64,000 nt of DNA from Campylobacter aviculae. Lineage in GTDB: Bacteria > Campylobacterota > Campylobacteria > Campylobacterales > Campylobacteraceae. The notes below the pieces were generated by a model. It saw only the letters and a list, made by a program, of their open reading frames with translations, was not told where the DNA came from and did no database searches. Where the stretch lies: assembly GCF_005406215.1 (NCBI RefSeq), contig NZ_NXMA01000001.1, positions 1-64,000 of the forward strand. The letters run 5' to 3'. Made by a program: the position numbers and the translations under genes. Below, one piece after another: positions 41,586 to 52,026 of this stretch (within the stretch, counting starts at the first letter, position 1; each line of letters opens with the position of its first letter).

Positions 41586-42785
41586 ATGTATCTATTCACT
41601 TCAGAAGTCGTAAGCGCAGGTCATCCTGACAAATGTGCTGATATAATCGCTGATACAATAGTGGATATACTCTTGAAAAATGACAAAAATTCAAGAGTGG
41701 CGAGTGAGGTTTTTGTCGCAGGAAATAAAGTTGTGATTGGAGGAGAAGTAAAATCAAATCACAAGCTTAGTAAGACTGATTACGATAATTTAGTTAAAGA
41801 TGTTTTGAAAAATATTGGTTATGATGGAGCGGGGCATTTTAGTAAAGATCAATGTTTGCATCCTGATGAAATTGATGTAATGGTTTTTTTAAATGAGCAA
41901 AGCCCAGATATCAATCAGGGAGTTGATCAAGAAGATGGAGAAACTGGAGCTGGGGATCAAGGTATTATGTTTGGTTTTGCCAGTTGTGAAGCGGATGAGT
42001 ATATGCCAGCAGCCATTTCTTATGCAAGAATGCTTTGTGATAAGGTTTATGCTTATGCAAAAGCTCATCCACACGAGCTTGGAGTGGATATTAAAACCCA
42101 AGTAACTATTGATTATGATACAAAAGAAAATTTTGAAAACTGCAAACCACAGAGTATTCATACTATAGTAGTTTCTGCTCCTTGTATAGAAAGTATGAAG
42201 ATTGAAGATTTAAGATCTTTGATTATGAAGCTTATTTTGGACACAAATTTGCCAAAAGAACTTTTTCATCCTGAAAAAACAAGAATTTTAATCAATCCTA
42301 CTGGAAAATACGTAAATCATTCTTCATTGCACGATAGTGGTTTAACTGGAAGAAAACTTATTGTGGATAGTTTTGGTGGATATTCTCCAATCGGTGGAGG
42401 TGCACAATCGAGTAAAGATTATACTAAGGTTGATCGTAGCGGACTTTATGCAGGTAGATGGCTTGCTAAAAATATTGTAGCAGCTGGACTTGCAAAAAAA
42501 TGCATTGTTCAATTGAGTTACGCTATAGGTGTTGCAAGACCAACTTCTGTAAGCGTGGATTGTATGGGGACTAATACAAGTGTGAGTGATGAAGTTTTGA
42601 GTGATTTTGTAATGCAAAATTTCTCTCTAACGCCTAATTGGATACGCGATAAATTTGGACTCGATAAACCAAGTAAAGAAACTTTTTTATATGCTGATGT
42701 CGCAGCTAGAGGGCAAGTGGGTCAAAAAGATTATCCTTGGGAAAAATTGGATGCATTGGAGCAATTTAAAAAATTAAAAAAATAA
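41586..42785 (+). CDS. metK: S-adenosylmethionine synthetase
   Basis: A 399-residue enzyme making SAM from methionine and ATP. Seen: FTSEVVSAGHPDKCADIIAD at the N-terminus, GAGDQGIMFGFA near residue 121, the phosphate-loop-like GGYSPIGGGAQSSKDYTKVDRSG near residue 265 and ARPTSVSVD. Single gene with its own promoter and a rho-independent terminator right after the stop. Confidence 0.95.
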   Translation: MYLFTSEVVSAGHPDKCADIIADTIVDILLKNDKNSRVASEVFVAGNKVVIGGEVKSNHKLSKTDYDNLVKDVLKNIGYDGAGHFSKDQCLHPDEIDVMVFLNEQSPDINQGVDQEDGETGAGDQGIMFGFASCEADEYMPAAISYARMLCDKVYAYAKAHPHELGVDIKTQVTIDYDTKENFENCKPQSIHTIVVSAPCIESMKIEDLRSLIMKLILDTNLPKELFHPEKTRILINPTGKYVNHSSLHDSGLTGRKLIVDSFGGYSPIGGGAQSSKDYTKVDRSGLYAGRWLAKNIVAAGLAKKCIVQLSYAIGVARPTSVSVDCMGTNTSVSDEVLSDFVMQNFSLTPNWIRDKFGLDKPSKETFLYADVAARGQVGQKDYPWEKLDALEQFKKLKK

Positions 42786-42812
42786 AAGTCCTTTTTTTAG
42801 GACTTTTATATT
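42784..42812 (+). terminator. Rho-independent terminator after metK
   Basis: AAAAGTCCT (42784-42792) pairs with AGGACTTTT (42799-42807) around a six-T loop, starting at the metK stop codon. The stem ends in T-rich DNA. The symmetric A/T flanks would let it work on both strands, but the next gene lies far off. Confidence 0.8.
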
Positions 42813-43565
42813 CATATACTTTATTTTAAAGTTATAATTTATGCAAAATCTAATAATTTAACTTCAGAAAGAATCAAAAATTGTTCATATAAATTTGGCT
42901 TAAAAATTGGAGGATATTTAGCTTTAGTTAAAAAGCTTTATAAAATTAAAATAATAAGATAAAAATAAAAAATTAATTTATCAAAAACAATTAAAGTTTT
43001 TTTAATCTTAATTAAAAAACTATCCCGATTATCAAGAAGCTTGAAGATAGTAGCTTTTTAAAATATTAAATAAAGCTTTGGAAAAATTAAAGGGTTTGTA
43101 GGCTTTATTTATCATCTTAAAAACAATCATGCGAAGATAAAAACTATTTTTGTAGATTATCTACTATTTTTAACTTATTAAAAGTCAAATTAGTAACGAA
43201 AGAATTCTATAAGTATAAATTCTTATAGTAACTAATAAAATTAATTTGCGTAATTTGAAATTTAGAAAAAGATTAAATTGTAATAATTAACAAATGGATC
43301 GTGAAGAGATTGATTGTATAAAATTTGGATAATTTTTATCCAGCTAAAAAGATGATCAAGATATGTTTTTGCACATATTGCTTATATTTTTTAATATTTT
43401 ATTCTTTAGAGTTAAAAAATATTAAAAAAAATATAAACAATATAATAATTCAGACAATACTAATAAAAACCATTTATCTTAGTTAATAAAAAATTATTAT
43501 CCAAATATAATTACTTCTTGGAGATATTGCCAAGAATTTAAAAAGACGCTCAAGGATTTGGATAG
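42813..43565. pseudogene. Gene-free stretch with decayed coding traces
   Basis: About 750 bases with no intact gene. Plus-strand frames contain short protein-like pieces separated by stops and frame changes, such as KIGGYLALVKKLY near 42900, KTIPIIKKLEDSSFLKY near 43015 and KGFVGFIYHLKNNHAKIKTIFVDYLL near 43090. These suggest a dead gene, but I cannot name a family. The remainder (43200-43500) is extremely AT-rich. It could be simply spacer. Confidence 0.35.
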
Positions 43566-44885
43566 TTAAGTTTTGCTTATTTTTTTAAATAAATCTATCC
43601 ATTCTTTGCTTAACATTTTTTTAGGTTTTATAACAGCATTTTCTTTTCCATTGACGGCGTGATAAACACTTACTCCATACTTATTTGCATAAAATTTCAT
43701 TAAAAGTTGCTGGAGTTTATATTCGCTAGAATAATTAAACCAAGCATTGTTGCTTATAGCTATAATTATATGGGAATTTTGGTAATTTTGTTCTTTAGTT
43801 GCTTCATAACAAATGGCATTGGTAATAATTTGATTATTGAGTTTATATTTGCTTTGCAAAGGACCCTTAGAAAACTCTTGAGTATTGGGTAAAAAATATT
43901 TTTGAACTAAGTTTTTAAAAATCGGAATTTCTTCTCCAAATGGAACCAAATAATGTTTATTTAAGGTATAGACATTTCCTTCTTTAAAAATATAAGTGCT
44001 ATTATAAACAAGGTTTTGATCTGTATTAAAAGCTCCTGTAATGATTGTGATTTTATAAGATAATTCTTTAAGTAAATTTTCATAAAGAGTATTTTTTAAA
44101 TTAAAAGCAAAAGCCGTTTCCGGTAAAACAACAAGCTCTTTTTTTTCTTCAATAGCTTTGAGAATTTCTCGAATAAGATTATCCGAGTTTGTTTTTAAAT
44201 TTTTTTGAAGAAATTTTTGTTCTTGTGAAATATCGGTATTTATAAGTTTATAAGTAAGGTTAAGGGTTTGTGCTTTTTTTTCTTCATATTGGCAACCTAT
44301 GAAAAATAAAATTAAAACTATAGCAATTTTATAATATCTTGAAATATAACCTTCATAGATAAAATAAGCCATTAAAAATAAGCATATAATACCACGATAA
44401 CTCGAATCAAAGAATCCATAAACAGTAAATATTCCCCAATTAAACCAGTCAAATCCAAATGGATGAATAAAACTTAAACAAAAAATTCCGCAAAGTCTTA
44501 AAAAATCAAATTTAAACAAATAACATAAACTAAATAATATTCCGTAGAATATACCTACCATAAGAACTATTATGGGTACTAAATAATTTAGGTTAAAATA
44601 AATTGAAGAAAGTCCTATCCACCAAAACCAAAGTATTCCTGTAAAAAATCCTACCAAAAAATATTCTTTTGCTTTTTTGCGTTTTAAAAGTAAAATTAAG
44701 CCCAAAATTGCCAAAAAAGGGCTAAGAGTTTGAGTAAAAATATTCTCAAAAAAAGATAAGTAGATACAATTTGAGAGTAAAATTGCAATACAAAAGACTT
44801 TTATTATTTTAAAAATGGTAGAATTAGTATTTAATTTTTTTGGAATAAAGGAAAAATATGGCAGAAAATTCAATTTTAACTTCAT
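43566..44885 (-). CDS. lnt: Apolipoprotein N-acyltransferase
   Basis: A polytopic inner membrane enzyme that adds the third acyl chain to lipoproteins. Seen: about seven hydrophobic helices (residues 20-210) and a nitrilase domain with Glu in LVVLPETAFAF, Lys in NKHYLVPFGEEIP and Cys in ITNAICYEATKEQ, matching the E-K-C triad. The start is uncertain. ATG 44885 (440 codons) overlaps divergently with yajC by 28 bases; the frame stays open to 44960 but that would run deep into yajC. Substrates nearby include the LptE-like and TlpA-like lipoproteins. Confidence 0.85.
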   Translation of the reverse strand: MKLKLNFLPYFSFIPKKLNTNSTIFKIIKVFCIAILLSNCIYLSFFENIFTQTLSPFLAILGLILLLKRKKAKEYFLVGFFTGILWFWWIGLSSIYFNLNYLVPIIVLMVGIFYGILFSLCYLFKFDFLRLCGIFCLSFIHPFGFDWFNWGIFTVYGFFDSSYRGIICLFLMAYFIYEGYISRYYKIAIVLILFFIGCQYEEKKAQTLNLTYKLINTDISQEQKFLQKNLKTNSDNLIREILKAIEEKKELVVLPETAFAFNLKNTLYENLLKELSYKITIITGAFNTDQNLVYNSTYIFKEGNVYTLNKHYLVPFGEEIPIFKNLVQKYFLPNTQEFSKGPLQSKYKLNNQIITNAICYEATKEQNYQNSHIIIAISNNAWFNYSSEYKLQQLLMKFYANKYGVSVYHAVNGKENAVIKPKKMLSKEWIDLFKKISKT

Positions 44886-45130
44886 TGTTACCTCTTGTTG
44901 TTTTATTTGCAATTTTTTATTTTTTGGTAATAAGACCACAGCAAAAACAAGCAAAAGCACATAAAGAAATGCTTGATTCTTTACAAAAAGGTGATAAAAT
45001 TATTACCAGTGGCGGACTCATTTGTGAAGTCATAAAACCAGAGGAAGATTTTATCAAAGTTAAGCTTAATGAAGACAATGTTAGTGCGAAAATTTCAAGA
45101 GAATTTGTAGCAAAGAAAATTGATGCATAG
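44858..45130 (+). CDS. yajC: Preprotein translocase subunit YajC
   Basis: A 90-residue single-pass membrane protein associated with SecDF. Seen: a helix at residues 6-25 (SLLPLVVLFAIFYFLVI), the signature RPQQKQAKAHKEML and the QKGDKIITSGGLICEV domain. A strong AAAGGA precedes the ATG. Its end overlaps secD by 8 bases. Confidence 0.95.
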   Translation: MAENSILTSLLPLVVLFAIFYFLVIRPQQKQAKAHKEMLDSLQKGDKIITSGGLICEVIKPEEDFIKVKLNEDNVSAKISREFVAKKIDA

Positions 45131-46703
45131 TTTTAAGATTACTTATCGATTGGTTGTTTTTATAGTAGTATTTGTTTTTGGAGTGATTTTTTCACTCCCA
45201 TCTTTTTTACAGTCTGAATATGGTGCTAAAATCAATTTAGGTCTCGATTTACAGGGCGGGCTTTATATGCTTTTAGGTGTTGATAATGAAGAGGCTGTAA
45301 AATCAAAAATTAAGTCTGTTGCTTCGTCTTTAAATTATTCTTTTGAAAAGGAAAACATCTTAAATGATGGTTTGAGTACTTATGGTGATAAATTAGAATT
45401 TACTTTATTAGATAATGCAGATATACCTAAAGTCGAAAAATTACTTAAAGAAATTAATGGGCTTAAAATACAAAATGAAAATATGCACTATCAAATCTCT
45501 TTTACCGATCAAGAAGTAAAAAATATAGAAAATTTTGCACTTTTGCAAGCTGTTGAAACCATAAGGAATCGTTTAGATCAATTCGGACTTGCTGAACCAA
45601 CTGTGGCAAAACAGGGTGAGGATAAAATTTTAGTTGAACTTGCAGGAATTAAAACAAAAGCAGATGAGTTAAGAGCTAAAGAGCGAATTACAAAAGCTGC
45701 ACATTTGCAGCTTATGGAAGTAGATGATTCTAAAATGGGAAAGGCTTCCACTATGAGTGATGCTGAAGCAGCAAGCTATGGTCTTATTTTGGTACCTGAT
45801 TCTAGAAATCCTAATTTAAAATATACACTCAAAAGTATTCCTATATTAGATGGTTCCATGCTAACAGATGCTAGAGTAGGGTTAAGTGATAAAAGTAATT
45901 ATCCAGTGATTAATTTTACTTTAAATTCTGAAGGATCTAAAAAATTTGCAGACTATACAGGATCAAACGTTGGAAAACGTTTAGCTATCGTGCTTGATAA
46001 TAAAGTTTATTCTGCTCCATCTATTAATGAGAGAATAGGTGGAGGAAGTGGTCAAATCAGTGGTGCATTCACTCAAGAAGAAGCACGAGATGTGGCTGTA
46101 GCTTTAAGAAGCGGTGCTTTGTTGGCACCCGTTAAGCTTTTAGAGCAAAGAAGTATTGGACCATCTTTAGGAGCTGATAGTATTAGAATGAGCATGATCG
46201 CACTTACAGGAGCTTCAATATTTATTATTGTATTTATGATATTTTATTACGGTATGGCTGGAATTTTTGCTAATATTGCTATGATTGTTAATATTTTAGT
46301 TGTTGTTGCCATAATGGCAATGTTTGGAGCAACTTTAACCTTGCCGGGTATGGCAGGACTTGTTTTAACTGTAGGTATGGCTGTGGATGCTAATGTTATT
46401 ATTAATGAACGTATTCGAGAGCTTTTAAGAGATGGAGTTAAAATAAAAACAAGCATAGAGCAAGGCTATAAAAATGCTATGAGCGCCATTGTAGATTCTA
46501 ATATTACTTCTTTGGTTACTTCAGTGGTTCTTTATGTTTATGGAACAGGATCGGTTAAAGGCTTTGCCGTAACTTTAGGTATAGGTATAGTTGTTTCTAT
46601 GATTACTGCTATTTTAGGAACTCATGGGATGTTTGATTGTTTTATGCATCGAATTGAAAAAAGCAATAATACTAGATTTTGGTTTGGATATAGGAGAAAA
46701 TAA
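45123..46703 (+). CDS. secD: Protein translocase subunit SecD
   Basis: A 526-residue RND-like membrane protein that uses the proton gradient to help protein export. Seen: an N-terminal TM helix, LGLDLQGGLYMLL (family motif), a large periplasmic domain and five C-terminal helices with ALTGASIFIIVFMIFYYG and the GMAVDANVIINERIRE signature. I chose ATG 45123 over the TTG one codon earlier. It overlaps yajC and secF. Confidence 0.95.
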   Translation: MHSFKITYRLVVFIVVFVFGVIFSLPSFLQSEYGAKINLGLDLQGGLYMLLGVDNEEAVKSKIKSVASSLNYSFEKENILNDGLSTYGDKLEFTLLDNADIPKVEKLLKEINGLKIQNENMHYQISFTDQEVKNIENFALLQAVETIRNRLDQFGLAEPTVAKQGEDKILVELAGIKTKADELRAKERITKAAHLQLMEVDDSKMGKASTMSDAEAASYGLILVPDSRNPNLKYTLKSIPILDGSMLTDARVGLSDKSNYPVINFTLNSEGSKKFADYTGSNVGKRLAIVLDNKVYSAPSINERIGGGSGQISGAFTQEEARDVAVALRSGALLAPVKLLEQRSIGPSLGADSIRMSMIALTGASIFIIVFMIFYYGMAGIFANIAMIVNILVVVAIMAMFGATLTLPGMAGLVLTVGMAVDANVIINERIRELLRDGVKIKTSIEQGYKNAMSAIVDSNITSLVTSVVLYVYGTGSVKGFAVTLGIGIVVSMITAILGTHGMFDCFMHRIEKSNNTRFWFGYRRK

Positions 46704-47674
46704 TGCAGTTTTTTAGCGAGAAAAAAATTTATGATTTTATGAGAATGCGTTTTGCTGCAATTTCGCTTTCTTTTTTTCTATTTTTCGGATCTATTTATTT
46801 GCTTTGGGATAGAGGTTTGCAATATGGTATTGATTTTAGTGGAGGAACTTTAATTCAGCTTAAATATGAACAAGTTGCACCTATACCTAAGATCCGAGAA
46901 ATTTTGGAGCAAAAAGGTAAATTTCAAAATTTATCTGTAACTGAATTTGGAAGCAAAAATGAGGTAACCATACGTTTTTTAGGAAGTAGCGATAATTTAG
47001 GTAATGATATCGGTGCTTACATCAGTATGCTTTTAAAAGATACGGGAAAATTCGAAGTACGTAGAGCTGATGTGGTGGGTCCAAAAGTAGGAGATGAACT
47101 TAGAAGTAAGGGGATTACAGCCGTTGTTATATCTTTAATTGCTATATTAATCTATATAGCTGTGCGTTTTGAATGGCGTTTTGCTATGGCGGCAATCATC
47201 AGCGAAATTCATGATGTGGTTATTACTTTGGGAGCGATTTCTCTTTTTAAAATTGATGTTAATTTGGATACTTTAGCTGCAGTTTTAACTGTGCTAGGAT
47301 ATTCTCTTAATGATACCATTATCATTTTTGACAGAATTAGAGAAGGTATTAAAACTAGCAAAAAGACAGAACTTGCGCCTATTATCAATGAAAGTGTTTC
47401 AGCAACCCTTTCAAGAACAATTTTAACCTCAGGGCTTACTTTGGCTACTGTAGTCATACTTTATTTTTTTGGCGGAGAAATGATACAAGGATTTTCTTTG
47501 GCACTTATAGTAGGTATTGTGGCAGGAACCTTAAGTTCTATTTTTGTAGCAAGTCCAACTTTGCTTTGGTTTAAATTCAGTGTTCTTGATTTTAGAAATA
47601 AAGAGCTTGAAAAACTCAAAAGAAAACAAGACAAAGAAAAAAATCGTGCCATGTATGAAAAAGGAATAGTTTAA
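46703..47674 (+). CDS. secF: Protein translocase subunit SecF
   Basis: A 323-residue partner of SecD. Seen: [26 protein letters not shown] near residue 25, a short periplasmic domain and five C-terminal helices including the [19 protein letters not shown] signature near residue 200. The ATG shares one base with the secD stop. It ends in a basic, Lys-rich cytoplasmic tail. Confidence 0.95.
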   Translation: MQFFSEKKIYDFMRMRFAAISLSFFLFFGSIYLLWDRGLQYGIDFSGGTLIQLKYEQVAPIPKIREILEQKGKFQNLSVTEFGSKNEVTIRFLGSSDNLGNDIGAYISMLLKDTGKFEVRRADVVGPKVGDELRSKGITAVVISLIAILIYIAVRFEWRFAMAAIISEIHDVVITLGAISLFKIDVNLDTLAAVLTVLGYSLNDTIIIFDRIREGIKTSKKTELAPIINESVSATLSRTILTSGLTLATVVILYFFGGEMIQGFSLALIVGIVAGTLSSIFVASPTLLWFKFSVLDFRNKELEKLKRKQDKEKNRAMYEKGIV

Positions 47675-47685
47675 GGAGAATATTG

Positions 47686-50115
47686 ATGGCTTATGAAGCA
47701 AAGAATATAGAAAAAAAATGGCAAGAAATTTGGGATAAAAACGATTATTTTGAGCCAAAAAATGATTTTTCTTTACCTAAAAAATATATTTTATCAATGT
47801 TTCCTTATCCAAGTGGGCGTATCCATATGGGACATGTTAGAAATTATAGCATAGGGGATGCTATATCAAGATATTACCGAAAGATAGGTTATAATGTTTT
47901 GCATCCCATAGGTTTTGATAGTTTTGGTATGCCTGCTGAAAATGCTGCGATTAAGCACAAGGTGCATCCAAAATCTTGGACTTATGAAAATATAGCTTAT
48001 ATGAAAAATGAACTTTTTTCTTTAGGTTTTTCTTTTTCAAAAAAAAGAATTTTAGCTACTTCTGATCCGCTTTATACAAAATTTGAACAAGAATTTTTTA
48101 TTAAAATGTATGAAAAAGGCTTGATTTACACCAAAGAGGCTAATGTTAATTGGTGCGAGCAAGATCAAACGGTCTTGGCAAATGAGCAAGTAGAAGATGG
48201 AAAGTGTTGGCGCTGTGGGCATGAAGTTGTCCAAAAAAAGATGCCAGGATATTATGTAAAAATCACAGCTTATGCGGATGAGCTTTTAAAAGAACTTGAG
48301 AATTTAAAAGGTAAGTGGCCAAATCAAGTATTAACCATGCAAGAAAACTGGATAGGAAAAAGCGAGGGTCTTGAATTTAAGCTTATATTAGATGAAAAAA
48401 GCCAAGAAAAAAGCCAAGAAAATCATATAAGTGTTTTTACCACGCGCGCTGATACGATATATGGGGTAAGTTATATTGCTTTATCAGTTGATCATAAAAT
48501 TGTCCAGAATCTTATCAATCATTCTTATTTAGAATCTAAGGTAATTGAAAAAATCAAACAAATTCAAAACCAAACTCCAAGAGAAAGGCAAAGTGCTGAT
48601 AAAGAGGGCTATTTTTTAGATATCTATGTTTTACATCCTTTAACAAAGGAAAAAATTCCTGTATGGGTGGCTAATTTTGTTTTGTCTGATTATGGAAGTG
48701 GTGCGGTTATGGCTGTTCCTGCGCACGATGAAAGAGATTTTGAATTTGCAAATAAATACAATCTCGTGATTAAAAAAGTAATTGAATGCGAATCTAAACT
48801 TCCATATACACAAAAATCAGGAAAACTCATAGAGAGTAGTGAATTTAGTGGAATTGAGTGTGATATCGCAAGAGATAAAATTATCACTTATTTTGAAAAT
48901 AAAAAAATAGGAAAAAGAACCATTAATTTTAAAATTCGAGATTGGGGAGTTTCGCGTCAAAGGTATTGGGGTGCTCCTATTCCTATGATCAAATGTGAAA
49001 AATGTGGCATAGTTCCACAAAAAATAGAAAACCTTCCTATTATCTTACCTGAAGATATAGAGATCACTGGAGAAGGAAATCCTTTAGAAAAGCACCCAAC
49101 TTGGAAAGAATGCACTTGTCCAAAATGTGGTCTTAAAGCCTGCAAAGAAACAGATACTTTGGATACTTTTTTTGAAAGTTCTTGGTATTTTGCACGTTTT
49201 GCAAGTGATGAAAAAACTTGGCAAGAAAAAGCATTAGATGATCCAAGCATGAAATATTGGATGAATGTTGATCAATATATTGGTGGCATTGAGCATGCGA
49301 TTTTACATTTACTTTATGCAAGATTTTTTCAAAAAGCTTTAAGAGATTTAGGATATTTAACTGATAATGAGCCTTTTGATAGACTTTTAACTCAAGGTAT
49401 GGTTTTAAAGGATGGGGCTAAGATGTCAAAATCTAAAGGCAATGTTGTAGATCCTGATGATATTATTAAAAAATATGGAGCCGATACAGCAAGATTGTTT
49501 ATTTTATTTGCTGCACCACCTGCGAAAGAGTTAGAATGGAACGATGATGCACTTGAGGGTGCTTATAGATTTATTTGCAGACTTTATGATAGGGCACAAA
49601 ATGTTAAAAAAGGAAAGCCTTTAGAGCTTAAGCAAGAAAATTTAAATAAAGAAGAAAAATATGCGAGATTAAAAGTATATGAAGCTTTGAAAAAATCCGA
49701 AGAAGTATATATTCAAACCTTTGCATTTAACACTTTGATTGCATCTTGTATGGAAGCTTTAAACGCGCTTTCAATCTGCAAGAATGAAGCCTTAGAGCAA
49801 GAAGCTTTTTACATTATCTTAAACATTTTAGAGCCTATTATTCCTCATGTATGTTTTGAATTGAGCGAACAACTTTTTGGATGTGAAAATTTTAAAATTT
49901 TAAAACTTAAAGAAGAAGTCTTTGTAAAAGATACGCTAAATTTAGCCGTAAGTATCAATGGAAAAAAACGTGCAGAAATAGAAATTTCAAGTTCTGCCAA
50001 TAAGGACGAAATTTTAAAAATGGCTAAAGAAAGTGTTTTTAAATGGATTCAAGATAAAAATATAGTTAAAGAAATTTATATCGAAGGAAAATTGGTTAAT
50101 TTGGTGATCAAATGA
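47686..50115 (+). CDS. leuS: Leucyl-tRNA synthetase
   Basis: An 809-residue class I synthetase. Seen: HIGH motif in [16 protein letters not shown] near residue 40, zinc CxxC pairs (WCEQ...CWRCG and CEKCG...CPKCG), an editing domain with [12 protein letters not shown], and KMSKS with Lys579. I chose ATG 47686 over the TTG just before it; AAGGAG precedes. A small in-frame duplication (48394-48417) repeats four residues (EKSQ) at the edge of the editing domain. Overlaps the next gene by 4 bases. Confidence 0.95.
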   Translation: MAYEAKNIEKKWQEIWDKNDYFEPKNDFSLPKKYILSMFPYPSGRIHMGHVRNYSIGDAISRYYRKIGYNVLHPIGFDSFGMPAENAAIKHKVHPKSWTYENIAYMKNELFSLGFSFSKKRILATSDPLYTKFEQEFFIKMYEKGLIYTKEANVNWCEQDQTVLANEQVEDGKCWRCGHEVVQKKMPGYYVKITAYADELLKELENLKGKWPNQVLTMQENWIGKSEGLEFKLILDEKSQEKSQENHISVFTTRADTIYGVSYIALSVDHKIVQNLINHSYLESKVIEKIKQIQNQTPRERQSADKEGYFLDIYVLHPLTKEKIPVWVANFVLSDYGSGAVMAVPAHDERDFEFANKYNLVIKKVIECESKLPYTQKSGKLIESSEFSGIECDIARDKIITYFENKKIGKRTINFKIRDWGVSRQRYWGAPIPMIKCEKCGIVPQKIENLPIILPEDIEITGEGNPLEKHPTWKECTCPKCGLKACKETDTLDTFFESSWYFARFASDEKTWQEKALDDPSMKYWMNVDQYIGGIEHAILHLLYARFFQKALRDLGYLTDNEPFDRLLTQGMVLKDGAKMSKSKGNVVDPDDIIKKYGADTARLFILFAAPPAKELEWNDDALEGAYRFICRLYDRAQNVKKGKPLELKQENLNKEEKYARLKVYEALKKSEEVYIQTFAFNTLIASCMEALNALSICKNEALEQEAFYIILNILEPIIPHVCFELSEQLFGCENFKILKLKEEVFVKDTLNLAVSINGKKRAEIEISSSANKDEILKMAKESVFKWIQDKNIVKEIYIEGKLVNLVIK
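48394..48417 (+). repeat. Two 12-bp tandem repeats in leuS
   Basis: GAAAAAAGCCAA occurs twice in a row, coding EKSQEKSQ. It is in frame and in a loop region, so probably harmless; a site where repeat number may vary. Confidence 0.85.
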
Positions 50116-50624
50116 AGAAAGTTTTTATTAGTTTTATAGTGCTGTTTTTTTCGGCTTGTGGTTATGTTCCAACTTCAAAAATAGCTGATAATATCTTTGA
50201 TGAGAAGGTTTATGTTAACGTGGAACTAAATCTTCAAGATCCTAGAAATAGTATTTTTGTGGCAGATACTCTTAAAGAAATAATTATTTCAAAACTTGGA
50301 CGCAAACTTGCTTTAAAACATGAAGCAGATGATACAATTAATGTCAGAATGAGTAGCCTCGATTTTATTCCCTTAGTTTATGATAAAAATGGTTATGTTG
50401 TAAGCTATAAGGCTAAATTAAATTTAGAATTTTATGTAGTGTTTAAAGATGGCTCTAGCGAGCGTTTTAATACAAGTGGTAGTTATAATTTTGATATTTC
50501 ACCCAATAGTATTATAAGTGATTCTGCGCGTTATGATGCTATTCGTGCAGCTTCAAATGAGGCTTTTGATGAATTTATTTCAGTAATAGCTATTAAAGGG
50601 CATAAGCGTGTTACCCAATATTAA
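50112..50624 (+). CDS. LptE-like LPS-assembly lipoprotein
   Basis: A 170-residue lipoprotein (Cj1090c position). Seen: a signal peptide with lipobox FFSAC (Cys16) followed by GYVPTS, and a domain that resembles LptE ([34 protein letters not shown]...). LptE plugs the LptD barrel and helps insert LOS into the outer membrane. The similarity is in layout, not strong motif, so the call is moderate. Translationally coupled with leuS and the next gene. Confidence 0.65.
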   Translation: MKKVFISFIVLFFSACGYVPTSKIADNIFDEKVYVNVELNLQDPRNSIFVADTLKEIIISKLGRKLALKHEADDTINVRMSSLDFIPLVYDKNGYVVSYKAKLNLEFYVVFKDGSSERFNTSGSYNFDISPNSIISDSARYDAIRAASNEAFDEFISVIAIKGHKRVTQY

Positions 50625-52026
50625 TGAGATAGCAAAAAAAACTTTGATTGCTCTTCAGGAGAGAAAGCTTCGTCCCACTCCTGAAAACTATACTGAAGTA
50701 TTTGAAGAATTTGCCCAAAAATACAAACTTACAACTTCCAATAAAGCAAAATTAGATAAATATAAAGCATTGCTTTTGCTAAACTATCAGCAAGAGCTTA
50801 ATTCAAAATCTGTCCGTACTATTGAAGAATTAGTAAGTTTTTTAATTTCTATACTCAATAGGCAAAGCGGAAAGCAATTTAGCGAATTTTTTGATTTTCT
50901 ATCCACTCTGTGTAAAGCTTTACAGGTAAGTAAAGATAAAAAAATCAGGGATTTGGCTAAAATTACTTCTATACGAATTTCTAAAACTATGGATAGTGAA
51001 AGTATTTATTTGCTTGCCAAAAAATGGAAAGAATTTGAAAAAAAATATGAAGAAAATGATTTAGATAGCGAAATTAGAAAATATGGTGTTGGAAGATATG
51101 ATGATTTTGATATAATTATTAAAAAACTCTTAAATAAACTTAATGAAAGAAGTTTGGAATATTTTTGCGAGCTTCTATCTTCTTGTTTAAACCCTTCTTT
51201 AGTTGAGGATTTAAAAATTCAAAGTTTTTCACAAAATTTAATTCAGCAGCCTTTTATGATAACTGAAGATATATTTAAAGAAGAACTTTTAAATATTGTC
51301 AGTCGTAGAATTATGGTTGATAATATGTATATTCAAAAAAATCTAAATTTTTTTAACGAGAATTTAAAAAAAATCTATGAACTTTTCGCATTGCTTGGTA
51401 AAACCAATCAAAAAAATATGGATTTTTTCAATACTTTAGTTCCAGACGAGAAAGGTGAAGTTAAAATTAGTTTTGAATTTTTAAAGAAAAGGCTTGAGCA
51501 GCTTAATGAAAAAATTAATTCTTTAAATACTCAGATCGAATTCACTCAGAATTTAGAAGAAAGAGAAGCTTGGACAGTTGTTAAAGAGCTCGATAAATTG
51601 GATGAAAATTTCAATAAATATAAAGTTAATTATTCATTGGCATTATTTTCTATTCAAAATTATCGTTTTATTATGGAAAAATATGGATTGGGTAGTCTAA
51701 ATGAAATTTTTGTTCGTTTTAAAAAAATTTTAAAAGATAGTTGTGCTGAACTTGACGAACTTTGGATGATTGATGAAAAAAGCTATTTGATAATTTCTCC
51801 TGGTAAAAGTAAAGAAGAAGTTGCACAGCTTGTAAAAGAAAATTTAAATACTATTGAAAACTTTCGTTTTATCTATAAACAAGACGTGATAACTCCAAAG
51901 ATCAATACAGCTTATTTGGACAAACAAAGCGATCCGGACGCAAATATTTTAGAAAAACTGATTGGTCAAATTGAAGATTTAAATAAGGCAAATAATATAA
52001 ACGAAGATGAGCAACAAGATCAGTGA
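50608..52026 (+). CDS. Protein with degenerate GGDEF-like C-terminus
   Basis: A 472-residue protein (Cj1089c position). The N-terminus (ALQERKLRPTPENYTEVFEEFAQKY) is the segment often found before diguanylate cyclase domains. The middle is helical and coiled-coil-like (about 230-320). From about 335 (NYSLALFSIQNYRFIMEKYGLGSLNEIFVRF) it follows the GGDEF fold, but the GGDEF motif is replaced by MIDEKSYLIISPG. So it probably makes no c-di-GMP; a structural or binding role is possible. Starts with GTG inside the preceding gene and overlaps folC by 20 bases. Confidence 0.6.
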   Translation: MLPNINEIAKKTLIALQERKLRPTPENYTEVFEEFAQKYKLTTSNKAKLDKYKALLLLNYQQELNSKSVRTIEELVSFLISILNRQSGKQFSEFFDFLSTLCKALQVSKDKKIRDLAKITSIRISKTMDSESIYLLAKKWKEFEKKYEENDLDSEIRKYGVGRYDDFDIIIKKLLNKLNERSLEYFCELLSSCLNPSLVEDLKIQSFSQNLIQQPFMITEDIFKEELLNIVSRRIMVDNMYIQKNLNFFNENLKKIYELFALLGKTNQKNMDFFNTLVPDEKGEVKISFEFLKKRLEQLNEKINSLNTQIEFTQNLEEREAWTVVKELDKLDENFNKYKVNYSLALFSIQNYRFIMEKYGLGSLNEIFVRFKKILKDSCAELDELWMIDEKSYLIISPGKSKEEVAQLVKENLNTIENFRFIYKQDVITPKINTAYLDKQSDPDANILEKLIGQIEDLNKANNINEDEQQDQ

